From Mucor racemosus (Eukaryota; Mucoromycota; Mucoromycetes; Mucorales; Mucoraceae): a stretch of DNA of 64,000 bases. The stretch spans positions 372,001-436,000 of the forward strand of contig JAPEHQ010000001.1 of the NCBI GenBank assembly GCA_027405735.1, in the 5' to 3' direction. The notes beneath the pieces were generated by a model. That model did no database searches. It was given only the letters and a program-made list of their open reading frames with translations, and was not told the origin of the DNA. Made by a program: the position numbers and the translations under genes. This document shows positions 1-11,072 of the stretch, in pieces (the first letter of the stretch is position 1; each line of letters opens with the position of its first letter).

Positions 1-230
1 AATTTTATCACTTTTCTGAAACATTTCGTGCGTTTGTAGCCAGTTCTAGCTTTTCACTGAGTAGATATAAATATCACTGCCTTCGATTTGATCGGGTAAT
101 CAAGAAATACGTCCAACAATATAATAGTAGTAAATAATGATGGTTGATCTTAGAATGCGGTTAAATGAAAATATCAGTATCTAATATAGGCTGCTCCCTA
201 TAATAAAAGCATTAGTCCCTTATGCTAGCG
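1..230. other. intergenic, no gene seen
   Basis: AT-rich sequence before the first solo LTR. No reading frame or repeat relationship to the rest of the window was found. Confidence 0.5.
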
Positions 231-235
231 TGAGT

Positions 236-480
236 TGTTATGTCAATATCATATCCTAGGTCGCACATTGAAGGTGTCAGTCAATATTCGGTATTATAGT
301 AAATCAACAGGTGTCCACGTTGATTCACATGCGTCTTAGTAAATTGGTGTAATGTTCTTAGATAGTAATTCTGTGTAACAGTTATAATGAAAAGTATATA
401 AATACATCCTTTGGATGTATTGTTAATAAAAAGTGTAATATTTTGGCAAGATTATTTCTTAAGACCGTTTTGACATTTCA
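236..480 (+). repeat. solo LTR, family A (copy 1)
   Basis: A 245 bp unit that starts TGTTATGTCA and ends GACATTTCA, flanked on both sides by the 5 bp duplication TGAGT (231-235 and 481-485). TG...CA ends with a 5 bp duplication define a solo LTR of a Ty3/gypsy- or copia-type retrotransposon. A TATA-like GTATATAAATA lies near 395. A nearly identical copy sits inverted at 56751-56994. No internal retroelement sequence is attached. Confidence 0.9.
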
Positions 481-510
481 TGAGTATTCAGATAAAAGAA
501 AAGAATATCA

Positions 511-658
511 CACTATGAAGAAAAAATCCCTTAATTCTCTTAATTGTGCCACATTAAGAAAAATAAGAAAATTTTCACTGCTTATTTTTTTTAAATTTTG
601 TCTTATTTTCCTTAATGTGGCATAATTAAGAGAATTAAGGGATTTTTTCTTCATAGTG
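511..658. mobile_element. palindromic CACTA-type MITE
   Basis: Two ~66 bp arms form an almost perfect inverted repeat around a short spacer: the left arm begins CACTATGAAG at 511 and the right arm ends CTTCATAGTG at 658. The element is flanked by TCA on both sides (508-510 and 659-661). Termini CACTA plus a 3 bp duplication are the signature of the CACTA (EnSpm/CMC) superfamily. At 148 bp it has no coding capacity and is non-autonomous. It lies 30 bp from the family A LTR. Confidence 0.75.
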
Positions 659-661
659 TCA

Positions 662-2096
662 GCTTGATAGTCTGATATGCCTTATCAAACGGTGAATATA
701 TCCTTGGAATAATATGAAAACGAAAAGAGAGAAGAGACACACGTAGAAAAGGATTTTCAAGGCTTTACGTTATTTAGCGCAATTAAAACCCTGCTTAATT
801 GCTAATTTCAGCCAATGTAAAAGTAGCATTACAGCGCATGGACCATATACTAAACAAAATAAGCGTTATCTGTTATCATAGAAACATACATTTTCCTTAC
901 CAGAAAAACCATCTATCATATCATACATTCATTAAAAAATCGCAAAAGCGAGCCAGTAGAGCAACGCCGTAATTGAGCATAGCAAGATTGAATTTTTAAG
1001 TCTCTTATACTATGGTATATCTAAGTTTTAAATAAAAAGAATTTCTATTTTTTTAATTTTTCTTATATTTAACCATATACAGTCTGAAAATTCAGTTTTT
1101 GTAGCGGACATTTTCGGGACTCATTTTACCCTTACCAACACTCATGATTTTGATCAAAAAACAGAAAAATCAAATTTTGATACCAAAATCAACGTTTAAA
1201 CATACTACATTATGAGAGAAAAATGTAGCAACATCTACTATAAATTTTATGAAAGCTTAATATGAAAGATTATATAATGAGAATTTGTACTTTTGGCCCA
1301 AAAACGGTTTTTTGATTAAAGGATTTTCATGTAATATTTTGCAATAAAAATGTTGGCTATTTTTTATTGATCAAATAGAGCACTAAATTGTGTATATGTG
1401 TGTATTTTTTATTTTTATAATTGGTAGTATAATTAACTCTAAATTTGCAAAATCAGAAAAAAAAAATTAAAAAATGTCAAAATTGATGATCTGGACAAAA
1501 ATAATTTTCTAAATTAATATTCCGCTTCTAAGCCTTGTAAGACTTAAAAATAAGAGAATTTATAATACTTGAGAACTTTTTCAAGAATTCACGATGTTGT
1601 ACCCACTTGATTCAAGCTTACTACTATAAATATTTATACATATTTTTATAATAACCAATTTTTCTGCAGGTGGATATTGACTTTAGACCAAAAAAGCATG
1701 GATTATAACGTAGATGATGGAACAAAATGACTAAGTCTTGAATACTTTTTTTGTTCGAGGAAAATATTATAACGCCCCCTAACATTAACAGTTAATAATT
1801 TATTTCCAAACAAACAATAGGAAAAACATATAGTTGTTCCTGCTTGCTACTTGATTTTAGTTTATAAAAAATACAGGTCTTTTTTGTTGTAGTTTTAAAC
1901 ATAATAAATAAAAGAGTTGAGGAAAGAGTGGTGAAGAAGAAAGAAAAATAATTCTAAATCGATTGATTTTGTGTGTTATAAGCAGAAATTTATAAAGACA
2001 TATATACTTTGAATGCTGCCAAACAGGTTGTTGGTGTGTTCCCATTTAGTCTCTGAAAGAAGAAAATGGGCAGAACTCTTTCAAACCCGAAATTTC
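662..2096. other. gene-free AT-rich stretch
   Basis: No gene, RNA or terminal repeat was recognised. The short reading frame at 1857-2045 is AT-rich, lysine- and leucine-biased and has no supporting context. Confidence 0.4.
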
Positions 2097-2101
2097 AAAT
2101 T

Positions 2102-2629
2102 TGTCGTATATTTTCAGGTTTGATAAATAATACTTAAAAAAGAATACAATTAAAAAAGGATGAGTAATGAATCAGTTCTTCAACTGTGTAATAAAAACAA
2201 GATTTTGTTTTTTTTAAATAAAAAAGTATGGCCTTTTATATTGATTTAACATTGAGATCCTGAGATGTAATTTAAGGCACTATTAAACCATTAGATCTGT
2301 TTGATAGTAATCTATGGATGGAAATGGATCAATAATAATTTGACCGTTCTTGCAGAGCTTGTGAGTTGTGTTGTTTCAATGCTGCTCTAAATGTGCTTGG
2401 ATGTTGATTTGATAGCTACTTGATTAATTAACCACTGAGATGAGTTTATATGGTGTCATAATTGAGGTCCAAGCGTTCTTGCTAATTGTTGGATTAAACT
2501 TGGTAACCTAGGAGTTTTCTATGTTCAATATCAAGACTTTGCACTTCAATACATGTCGTAGGCAATAGATTGTAAGATGTATTGATACTGTAGAAGGTGA
2601 TAACGTATGATACTAGGTAGAATACAACA
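2102..2629 (-). repeat. solo LTR, family B (copy 1)
   Basis: A 528 bp unit, reading on the minus strand from TGTTGTATTC to ACGACA, with 5 bp flanking duplications AAATT at 2097-2101 and 2630-2634. It is closely similar over its full length to the oppositely oriented copy at 3019-3547. Each copy has its own target duplication, so they are two independent insertions and not the arms of one hairpin element. Confidence 0.9.
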
Positions 2630-2634
2630 AAATT

Positions 2635-2877
2635 GATATATCTCGTCAATAAGGCAATTCTGTTGAATCAGAGTAATTTACATTTGCTTGAAACCATTCA
2701 AATTATCTTCGTTATTAATTATATTATGATTGATATACTTTAGTAAATTGATTAACAAACTTTGATCTCATTGCTCTGCTCACCTGGGCTGCCTGATCTG
2801 TATAAAAGTTTTTATTCTGCTCATCTTTGCAGATCACTATGCCCATGGGGAAGGATACTTCGGCCGTAGTAGTGGTG
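2635..2877 (-). other. possible decayed coding fragment between repeats
   Basis: The minus strand is open from about 2945 to 2724. Residues such as VSFPMGIVICKDEQ look less AT-biased than the surroundings, but the first part of the frame is repeat sequence (diverged LTR family D). I do not recognise a family. It may be a retroelement or captured gene fragment. Confidence 0.25.
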
Positions 2878-2880
2878 CAT

Positions 2881-3606
2881 TGAATGATAATATAATTAGA
2901 ATATGCATTTGGATATTGTGCGGATATATTGGAATCATGCTTCAATGATTCAATAATAGTAGCATGGTGATAGACACATGAAATATGACCTTACTTGATT
3001 TGCATGCTGAACAGCATGTGTTGTATTCCACCTACTAGTATCATACATTATCACCTTCTACAGTATCAATACATTTTACAATCTATTGACTACGACATGT
3101 ATTGAAGTGCAAGTCTTGATATCGGATATAAGAAACTCCTAGCGTACCAAGTTTAATCCAGTAATTACCAAGAACGCTTGGACCTCAATTATGACACCAC
3201 ATTATTTCATCCCAGCAGTTAACCAATCAAGTAGTTATCAAATCAACATCCAAGCATATTTAGCGCAGCATTAAAACAACACAACTCACAAGCTCTGCAA
3301 GAACGGTTAAATTATGATTGATCCATTTCAATCCATAGATTACTATCAAACAGATCCAATAGTTCAATAGTGCCTTAAATTACATCTCAGGATCTCAATG
3401 TCTAATCAATATAAAAGGCCATACTTTTACATCTAAATAAACGATATCTTGTTTTTATTATACAGTTGAAGAACTGATTAATTACTCATTCTTTTATAAT
3501 TGTATTCTTTTTTAAGTAATATTTATCAATCCTGAAAATATACGACAGCATGGCTTGACAGATGTTCTAAATTGGTAATTCAGTAATTCCTGATTCTGAT
3601 CGATCA
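2881..3606 (-). repeat. diverged LTR fragment (family D, U3 type 2), split by LTR B2
   Basis: When the inserted family B LTR (3019-3547, plus one target duplication) is removed, 2881-3018 joined to 3553-3606 matches the reverse complement of about 56342-56530. Similarity stops inside the LTR, so this copy is truncated or chimeric. It serves as the host of the nested LTR B2. Confidence 0.6.
3019..3547 (+). repeat. solo LTR, family B (copy 2), nested
   Basis: A 529 bp unit from TGTTGTATTCC to ACGACA with flanking GCATG at 3014-3018 and 3548-3552. It interrupts an older LTR fragment, whose two halves rejoin cleanly against the 56.3-56.6 kb copy. Confidence 0.9.
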
Positions 3607-3738
3607 TACTCTTTTTTAACCAAGGAGTGAAACATCGATGAAGAAGGTTTTAATGGGCCTTCAGGAGGAATGCAGAAGTCTTATATTTTATTGATCAATT
3701 GCAAGTAATGAAATACTGTAGATGAAATTAGTTGTGAA

Positions 3739-4081
3739 TGAAGATGTATCCTTAACCGGATGTCAAATCCAAAAATAAAACAATAGTTCAGGAACCGAAA
3801 CTCAAGTCTATTAAACATCAACAAAACCACAGTTCCAGTATGATATTACAGCATGATATTACAGCGTGATATTACAGCATAACATTAAAGCATGATGTTC
3901 CACCATCATGCCACATTAGTATAATAAATAACACTTTAACACTTATAACACTTATCACATCATCATTTCCCTCAACTCAATTAGTATATTAAACCCTCTT
4001 TATTTCCTTTCAATAAACGAATTTTCTTTACTTGATTACATTTTCTAGTTTTATTTAACATAAACATATTCTGATAAATCA
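3739..4081 (+). repeat. solo LTR, family D (copy 1)
   Basis: It starts TGAAGATGTATCC and ends GATAAATCA, flanked by GTGAA at 3734-3738 and 4082-4086. A TATA-like AGTATATTAAA lies near 3983. The U3 part carries about four 13 bp tandem units (ATGATATTACAGC, 3840-3891). Related copies lie at 39549-39939, 56342-56639 and 57517-57690. Confidence 0.88.
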
Positions 4082-4282
4082 GTGAAAATTAAGTGCAAAA
4101 ATTGAGGTATTCAGTTTTTGTATTCACAAGATATAGCTAGCTGAGAGATATGCTGCCTTTTTTTGTTTCAGCAAAAAGTATTGATTTTTTGTCAGTATAA
4201 TAAAATAATGATCCATATTACAGCTTAAAATCTAGGATGCCTGAGTTCCAAATTAATTTGTGAAATTGATCTGAAAAAGATT

Positions 4283-5270
4283 CAAAAAAACAAAATGATT
4301 TAATAGCTCATGGATTGCAAAGTAAGTAAGCCTAGCGTTTTAAATGGTTTTTGTACAGTTTTAAATTCTGCATCAATTTAAATAAACTTCAAACAAATGT
4401 CTCACATTAAATTTTGCTTAAAACGCGATTGAAATTTTAGTTGTTTTTTTTGAAGGTACACATCATTTTTTATAGGCAAGTTTCAAATATAAGTAATGGA
4501 GATAATGAGAAACAGAATTATCTATTTATCGAGTTGTTACTGAACCTTCTAGTTGCATATCCCGTAGAGAAAACGAGATTTTTGTTCAAAAAATTTTCAA
4601 ATCCAAAATTTGGGATAAGGGTATACAAGGGAAAAATCAAATATAGAAACGAGGATACCTCTTCAAGCAAATTTTTAGGGATATCTCCATGAAAAATTAA
4701 TATTTTGAAAAAACTAAAGTGAATTTGATAGAGCTCTACGATGCCTATGAGGTGAATGTGAAAAGCATGCTACTAAACATAACAGATATTTAGTAATCTA
4801 CTACAAAAAAGTCAAAAAGGGGAAAAATAAAAAAGTACGTCAAATATTTTTATTCTTGAATATGTCATAGATTGCTTTAAAACAAGTAAATTTCATTAGA
4901 CAATGGTAGTATAGTCTAATTTTTTGTAGAGATATGAAGCCTCAAAGTTTTTAACTTTTAGCAGTGAAATACGCGTAAAATCCGAAACATTAGCATTGAA
5001 AAATTTATAACAACTGCAAAAAATTGGATATTCCTGGATACTTATTTTTGGGTTAAAACTAAACATCTCAGGTATATTGGCATATAGTTTTTTTTGGTGT
5101 TATTTAATGGAAAAAAAAAAGTAGAGCAAGGATGAAAAGTGAGGCCTAGTTTTCAAGGAAAAAGCAATAAATTTTATGCGTTTTAAAATATTTCCTGGGA
5201 TATAAAATAAATCTCGTAGCAGGTAGCATAATGCAACCAATTTATATCAATTTCGCAATATAAGCTATAT
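4283..5270. repeat. ~1 kb noncoding dispersed repeat J (copy 1)
   Basis: This region aligns collinearly, in direct orientation, with 42470-43460, with frequent substitutions and small indels. A third, more diverged partial copy is at about 34420-34760. No frame is conserved between copies, and I found no terminal inverted repeats or TG...CA ends, so the element class is unknown. Confidence 0.7.
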
Positions 5271-5951
5271 ACTATATACGATCGCAATTGATACTCATTT
5301 GAATTTATATTCATCGAGAACAAGTCTGTTTACTGTCCTTAGTAGGTGTATGGAAATAGCAGGTAATCAACTTGTTCTTGGAACTTACCGAGTGCACAAT
5401 GGCCCATGGAAACTGAAACTTGGAGCATTTATTCACCAAATATAATACTGAACTTCTGTGAAATTAGAGTTTCCTTAGATAGATTTTTACTTCTTTAAGC
5501 TGTGTGAATTATTATTCGAGCCTTTTGATAGATATATTTCGAGTACGACAATGAAGGAAGTTGGTATGAATTTCAAGGTCTTTTTGAATTATCAAACAAT
5601 AAAATTATTCTGTTTATTTGCTTCAATGTGTATATTATGCATATGTACTGTAAATGTAATAACAATCATAACCAACAACTCACCAGAATGAAAATCACAG
5701 CAAAATCAATCATACAGCAAATGAATTATAAAAGTCCAGGCTATTAATGTTAAAAAAGAAATCTACGAATATATTCATATACATTTAACTGTTCTTCTTT
5801 TTCGATTTTACTTACACGCCTTATGCAGGATACAAATAAAACATGGATAAAATAAAATAAACATATGTATAAATCTTTCTTTTTTTTAAAGGTAAGGTAC
5901 AATAAAAGTAATTAAAATTTGGATATCTGGCATTTACTACACTTTTTTAAA
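5271..5951. other. 3' flank of the KH gene; no gene
   Basis: AT-rich sequence between repeat J and the stop codon of the KH-domain gene. It contains a plausible 3' UTR near 5880-5951 and no other feature. Confidence 0.4.
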
Positions 5952-8093
5952 CTAATCAGTAGTGGTAGTAGTATTGTCAGTATCTTTCTTTGGATCATCA
6001 ATTGTTTTCTTTTCTTTCTCATCCTCGAGAGGCTCTCCATCTACATTTTCTTGTTCTTCTGATTGTTGTTGAGAAGCATCGTAAGATCCATATGGTTGTT
6101 GCTGTTGGCCATAATATTGTTGATACCATTGATAATAAGCTTCTTGTTGCTCTTTGGTTGGTTGTTGTCCACCATAATATTGTGCATAATATGCTTGTTG
6201 ATCTTGAGTAGTATTGCTATCTCCACCTTCTGCTTTACTATCTTTTGCATCGTTTTTGTCGTCTCCATCACCTGAAGAAGCAGCTGGAGGGGGAGGGGGA
6301 GGTTGAGAAGCTCCATCTGTTTGTGAAGGATCTTGTTGTTGGTAATTATATTGATAACCAGGATACTGTTGATAACCTATAAACAGATATTAGTGTCATT
6401 TCCTTACTAATTTGACATGTATTTTTTTACATACCTTCATTTCCAGAGTTATTGTATTGACTTTGATCATAACCGTATTGTTGGTAGTATTGACTATATT
6501 GTTGATTATAATCGTATCCACCTTCTCCGCCACCTTGTTGCTGGTTGTAGTCGTTTCCATAATCATTTTGGGATCTGTATCCTCCTCTATCATTGTTATT
6601 GTATCCACCATGTCTTCCACCGGAGCCACGAGTGGCTTCTGCAACCTTGTCTTCAACCAATTGTTTAGCAATAGCAACACATTGAGGATCACCAGAAATG
6701 TTGACGGTGCGTTCATCAGAATTAGGATCATTGCTAGGATCAATTTTGACTCTAGCGCCGGATTGGTCTTGCATTGATCTAACAGTTTCACCACCTCTAC
6801 CAATAATTAAACCAACTGCAGAGGAAGGCACAGTAACGAAAATACGCTCATCATCTGGTCTACCCATACGGTTGTAATTATTGTATCCTCCTTGTTGACC
6901 GTAACCGCCACCACCGCCACCGCCATAACCTTGTTGTTGACCCTAAAAAATGTATAAATATAAATGAATTGCAATATTTTAAAAACTTCTAAATACATTA
7001 CATTGCCAAAAACGATGTCTTCAATAAGTGATTTAGCCATTTGTGTAGCAGCATCATCACCAACGAGGTTAATAACTCTTTCATTATTGCTATCTCCAGA
7101 GCTATCTGAAGCGATTAAAATTTTGGCTTTACTACGTTCCTCAAAATCACGAATGGTTTCGCCACCACGACCAATGACCAATCCAACTTTAGTTACAGGA
7201 ATGCGAATGGTAACAGTGTTTCCTCCTTGTGGTTGATATCCACCACCCATACCGCCACCCATTCCACCGCCTCCAGGTCTTTCATTTGACTGAGCATCAG
7301 AAACCATTTGTTGAATCATATCACGAGCAATTGCAATTTGATCAGGCTGACCTGTTAAATTAACAGTTCTTTCATTACCAACAGGGTCTAAACAAAGAAA
7401 ATTTGATTAATAACAAGAACTAATGTAAGATTTTCTTATTTACCATTGGCAAATTGAACCTTGGATACACCAGACATACGCTCAATCTTTTTCAAGTTTT
7501 CTCCACCTTTACCAATGAGCAAACCTACCATATGATTAGGTACAGAATACTCTTCTTGATGGCCACCACCGCCACCTCCATATGATTTACGTTCATCAGA
7601 ACCAAGGCCATAACTACTTCTTGATTCATTATTGCCATCTAAATATTTTATAAATCAGTATAAATTATAAAATCAGATTTATCAAATAATTACATGAGGG
7701 TCTTGAAGAACCACTGTCGTAAGCGCTTCTTTTATTATCGTGTTGGCCTTCACCATAAGAGCCATATGAGCGACTTGATGAAGAATTGTGATAATCATCA
7801 CTACGATCATCATCATTATAACCTCTCTTGGTACCTAATTTTTTTTGATTAGTATCACTTGAATACAAAAGAAAATCTTATTTACCTGAATAAGAGGATG
7901 AAGGGGAATATTGTGAAGAGCTGGCTTCTACTTGTCCACTAACGCCACCACCAGCAGATTGTTGTTTAAGCTTTTCAGCAATGGCTCTTGCCTTTGATAA
8001 AGCATCATTAAAATTAAGAGGAGCTGCAGAGGCAGAACCAGGAGATGTTAAAGAAGGAGGAGGAGGTACAGCTGAATAGTTCTTGCCGTCCAT
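5952..8093 (-). CDS. triple KH-domain RNA/ssDNA-binding protein, FUBP/KSRP-like
   Basis: Six exons (8093-7886, 7834-7694, 7638-7444, 7387-7002, 6942-6435, 6376-5952) give an in-frame protein of 620 aa. Three KH domains are visible, each with its GXXG loop: GKGG at about residues 159-162, GRGG at 254-257 and GRGG at 358-361. They are separated by Gly-rich linkers. The C-terminal tail is Gln/Tyr-rich with AYYAQYYGG and AYYQWYQQYY, resembling the tyrosine motifs at the end of human FUBP1-type proteins. Proteins of this family bind AU-rich or pyrimidine-rich RNA and ssDNA and influence splicing, mRNA decay or transcription. It is divergent from the methyltransferase gene, with 185 bp between start codons and so a shared promoter region. 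Family assignment is strong; the exact role is inferred. Confidence 0.9.
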
Positions 8094-8278
8094 GATTGAT
8101 ATTATTCAAGTTGATTGAAAAGGAAAGAGAAAAAATATTTGCTTTTAACCAGGCTTTTTGCAATGTTAGGGTTGAATGTCAGTTGTAACAAATCGGTGAC
8201 TACTAGTACTTTATGAATACATGTGTACCTAGTCTAAAGGTAAACCATAATCCTCTCTCTCCTTTCCATCAATCACGC

Positions 8279-9278
8279 ATGAGCTCCAAGTTAATAACAA
8301 AAAAGTGGATAAAAAGATTACTGCCTATTTGTGATGGTGATTTAGGACATGCTAAGCGACAATTGGAATGGTTAAAAGAAAAAGTTACATTTGATTTGAG
8401 TGGAAATAGTAGCAAGTCAATTTATTCACTTTCAAAACAAGAGCAAGATCAGTTGGATAAATATATTGTACAACGAATTGAGCAACACAAACCACTGCAG
8501 TATATTTTAGGTAGAATTTTAACATGTATTTAAGCGATACTTTGCTAACGATACATTCAGGCACACAACCTTTTTGTGAGTTAGATATTGTTACACGACC
8601 TCCGACATTAATACCAAGGTACACGATTTAAAGGATTTTTACGCAATGAATCAACTAAACACTTTTTACTTTTAAAGATGGGAGACTGAAGAATGGACAT
8701 ATAGGGTTATTGAGTTATTAAAAAATCAACTATCAACCATTGGGAAACCTTTAAGAATCTTAGATATTTGTACTGGATCAGGTTGTATTTCATTAGCGCT
8801 AGCAAAGCATTTACCAAGAAATTCCGTACACATTACTGGTCTAGATATATCCACTGAAGCCATTTCTTTATCAAATCATAATTTACAATTACATCAATCA
8901 CTACTTCAAAATTCAGTTGAATTTCATGTGCAAGATATATTCGAATACGAACCCATTAAAGACGATATACACTTGATTGTATCAAATCCACCCTATATTA
9001 CAAACGAAGAATATGCGACTCTAGACCCTGATGTGAAGGAGTGGGAAGATGCTAGGGCACTTGTTGCTCCAGATCAGGGAACACGAGTCCATCAACGTAT
9101 TATTCAAGTGGCAAATCATTGCAAACCATTAACAAAAGGACCTCATTTATTTATGGAAATGGGTGGTACACATCAAATCAAATTACTGAGTGATTTAATG
9201 CTTCAACAAGGATTCAAATCCATTGATATTTGGAAGGATTTAGCAGATAAAGATAGAGTAATCACTGGTGGATTCTGA
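8279..9278 (+). CDS. MTQ1: peptide-release-factor glutamine N5-methyltransferase, HemK/PrmC family (Mtq1-like)
   Basis: Three exons (8279-8510, 8561-8618, 8678-9278) encode 296 aa. The chosen ATG gives the more usual N-terminus; an in-frame ATG at 8213 would add 22 residues. After an N-terminal helical domain come the family's LIPRWETE segment, the SAM-binding loop DICTGSGCISLAL (about residue 126) and the catalytic NPPY motif (about 200-203). Family members methylate the Gln of the GGQ motif in release factors. The length and N-terminal domain fit the mitochondrial form (Mtq1) better than the shorter cytosolic Mtq2. Exon 2 is only 58 nt. It shares a promoter with the KH gene. Confidence 0.88.
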
Positions 9279-9705
9279 TGTCGCGTGATGTCTAATTGCT
9301 ACAAGTTGTACTAGTGGCGTGTTTATTCGTTCCGTAAATATAATGACAAAATACAAACAAATCAACTGACATCCCCTCCTTTTTGGAAAATATCGTGAGA
9401 GTTTTTTGTTATAAATAAAAAATCCACCAAAATCTAGAAGATTGGCCTTACATGAAAATATTTGGGTATTTATATGACAATATATACTTTATAACGAACA
9501 AAAGTTATAAAGGGAATATACATGAATTCTGATCATTCATGTTTGAATGTGCAAATCACTTTATCATATCCTCATTTTCTTCTGTGATTTCATGACATGC
9601 AACCCTATTTCTGTTTGGCTATTGTGTGTGAACATTTCAATATATAGAAAGCAGCATACAACAGTTTACGCGTGCGACCCCAGTTCAAATTGTACATTGT
9701 ACATA

Positions 9706-10629
9706 CTGTATTTTTCAGACTTTTTGAAATGGAAATTTATACATGAATACGTTCCAAATAAATTTGAGGTTTTTATTTCAAAAAGTTTGAAAAATACAAG
9801 CTACAGTATCACCTGAGGAAAGAGCCAAATATTTAGAAAATTGCACACATCCATGCATCTGGTGCTCATGAAGGACAGACAGAAGCATGTACTATGCAAT
9901 CATATGTCACAATCCATACTAAAGGCATTTGTATATGAAGACACCTGATATCGCGGAGCAGCTACGTCTTCATTTTATTTACTTTGTCGAGGTCGATAAC
10001 CACTTGTATGAACTGGATGGGCGTCGTTCATCCCCTATTAATCACGGAAGGTGCTCAAATTTTATTGAGATAAATAAAAAAATGGATAGATCAAGAATTC
10101 TACAGCACTAAAATCCATTTTTTTTTACTGTTATTTCAGGAGTTGCACAAAATATACTTTGCTGCGTTTGTCGATTGAGGTTTTTGTGGTAATAAAATTA
10201 CTTGAATAAAATCATTAATTTTGAGAAAAGGATAAAAAGATTGAAAACTATTTCTTCACGAAATCAATATTTATAAAACGGTGCTACAATTGAAGAATTT
10301 TTCGCTAAGGAGACAGATGTAACATTTTGTTGCGAGGTAGAGCTCGCACGAGTCAGATTCCTATTAGTCATTTGATAATAACAAACATATAAGATAGTAA
10401 ACATATAAATATCACATCGATATTGTTAATAATAAACAGCTCATCTTTTCACACTCTTGGTTTTTAGTATTGTGGAAAGCTGCGGGTTGAGTAAGCGTAT
10501 TTCTTTGTATCTGTACAGGTAATCTACATCCCGTTACCGTGCCCTCACAACAATTTGTTCCCCTGATGAGTATTTCGTCCAACTCAAATTTCATTTCAAA
10601 TAACCTTCCAAAAAGTCTGAAAAATACAG
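9706..10629. mobile_element. 924 bp TIR element carrying a host-gene fragment
   Basis: Perfect 21 bp terminal inverted repeats: the left one starts CTGTATTTTTCAGACT at 9706, and the right one is its exact complement ending at 10629. The element is flanked by CATA on both sides (9702-9705 and 10630-10633). A further degenerate inverted TIR at 9780-9801 forms a ~96 bp hairpin with the left end, so a small MITE may be nested at that side. There is no transposase. Inside lies a decayed ubiquitin C-terminal hydrolase fragment (9809-10111). The element looks like a non-autonomous DNA transposon that captured genomic DNA; the superfamily is uncertain. Confidence 0.65.
9809..10111 (+). pseudogene. 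ubiquitin C-terminal hydrolase (UCH-L3/Yuh1 type) fragment
   Basis: Three segments in different frames match the second half of UCH enzymes. VSPEERAKYLENC lies at about 9809; AHEGQTEA follows after a 1 nt frame change near 9856; then come LRLHFIYFVEVDNH and LYELDGRRSSPINHG at about 9960-10040, which contain the family's catalytic His (LHF) and Asp (ELDGR). A stretch at about 9896-9938 starts GT, contains a branch-like ACTAA and ends AG, which looks like a retained intron, so the copy is DNA-derived and not an mRNA retrocopy. The active-site Cys half is absent. It is non-functional as it stands. Confidence 0.75.
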
Positions 10630-10656
10630 CATAAAAAGGACCCCAACTATTTTTCT

Positions 10657-10680
10657 TCTTTCTCTCTCTCTCTCTCTTTT
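10657..10680 (+). repeat. CT-rich promoter tract
   Basis: A TC dinucleotide run just upstream of the small gene at 10786. Similar pyrimidine tracts precede other genes here (around 11150, 11540 and 50350), consistent with fungal promoter or 5' UTR composition. Confidence 0.5.
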
Positions 10681-10785
10681 CTTGTTCACACTTTCATTCC
10701 AAATCATTATGCCAAATCAGTTAGTAACAAAAGGACCTTTGTATTGGTACATAAATAAAAGTTTTTCTTTACTGTTCATTTTCTA

Positions 10786-11072
10786 ATGCTGCGTAATTGT
10801 AGGGCTGTGCCTTTGACTTTAGTTACTGCAACTGTTTATGTTTCAAAAATGAAAGCTTCTTCAATTTCGTCACATCCATTAAAATTTGTACCTTCTGGTG
10901 AACCAAAGTATGATTCAGCGAATATGGATCGCATTCGGGCAGAATGGCGCCATAGAAATAATGGCATTGGATTGAAAGATGTCAGGTAAACTTAATTGTG
11001 TTGCTATGTTTATATAGTAATTTGTCAACTAATTTGTCTATTGAATACAGCCGAAGTGGAGGGGGTGTTTAA
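10786..11072 (+). CDS. small two-exon protein of unknown function
   Basis: Two exons (10786-10985 and 11051-11072) joined by a clean GT...AG intron give 73 aa. The second exon adds only seven residues, so the protein ends in SRSGGGV. The N-terminus (first ~25 aa) has Arg and Lys but no acidic residues and could be a mitochondrial presequence. The C-terminal half is charged and ordered-looking (KYDSANMDRIRAEWRHRN). A short upstream frame begins at ATG 10709 and stops just before this start. I do not recognise the family. Confidence 0.6.

Noticed and set aside
2102..3547. One large foldback transposon
   Set aside because: Each arm has an independent 5 bp duplication and TG...CA ends, so they are separate solo LTRs.
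6041..6867. Several overlapping frames on both strands in the KH gene
   Set aside because: Shadow frames caused by Gln/Tyr/Gly-rich codons of the real exon; splice-consistent frame and KH motifs decide the gene.
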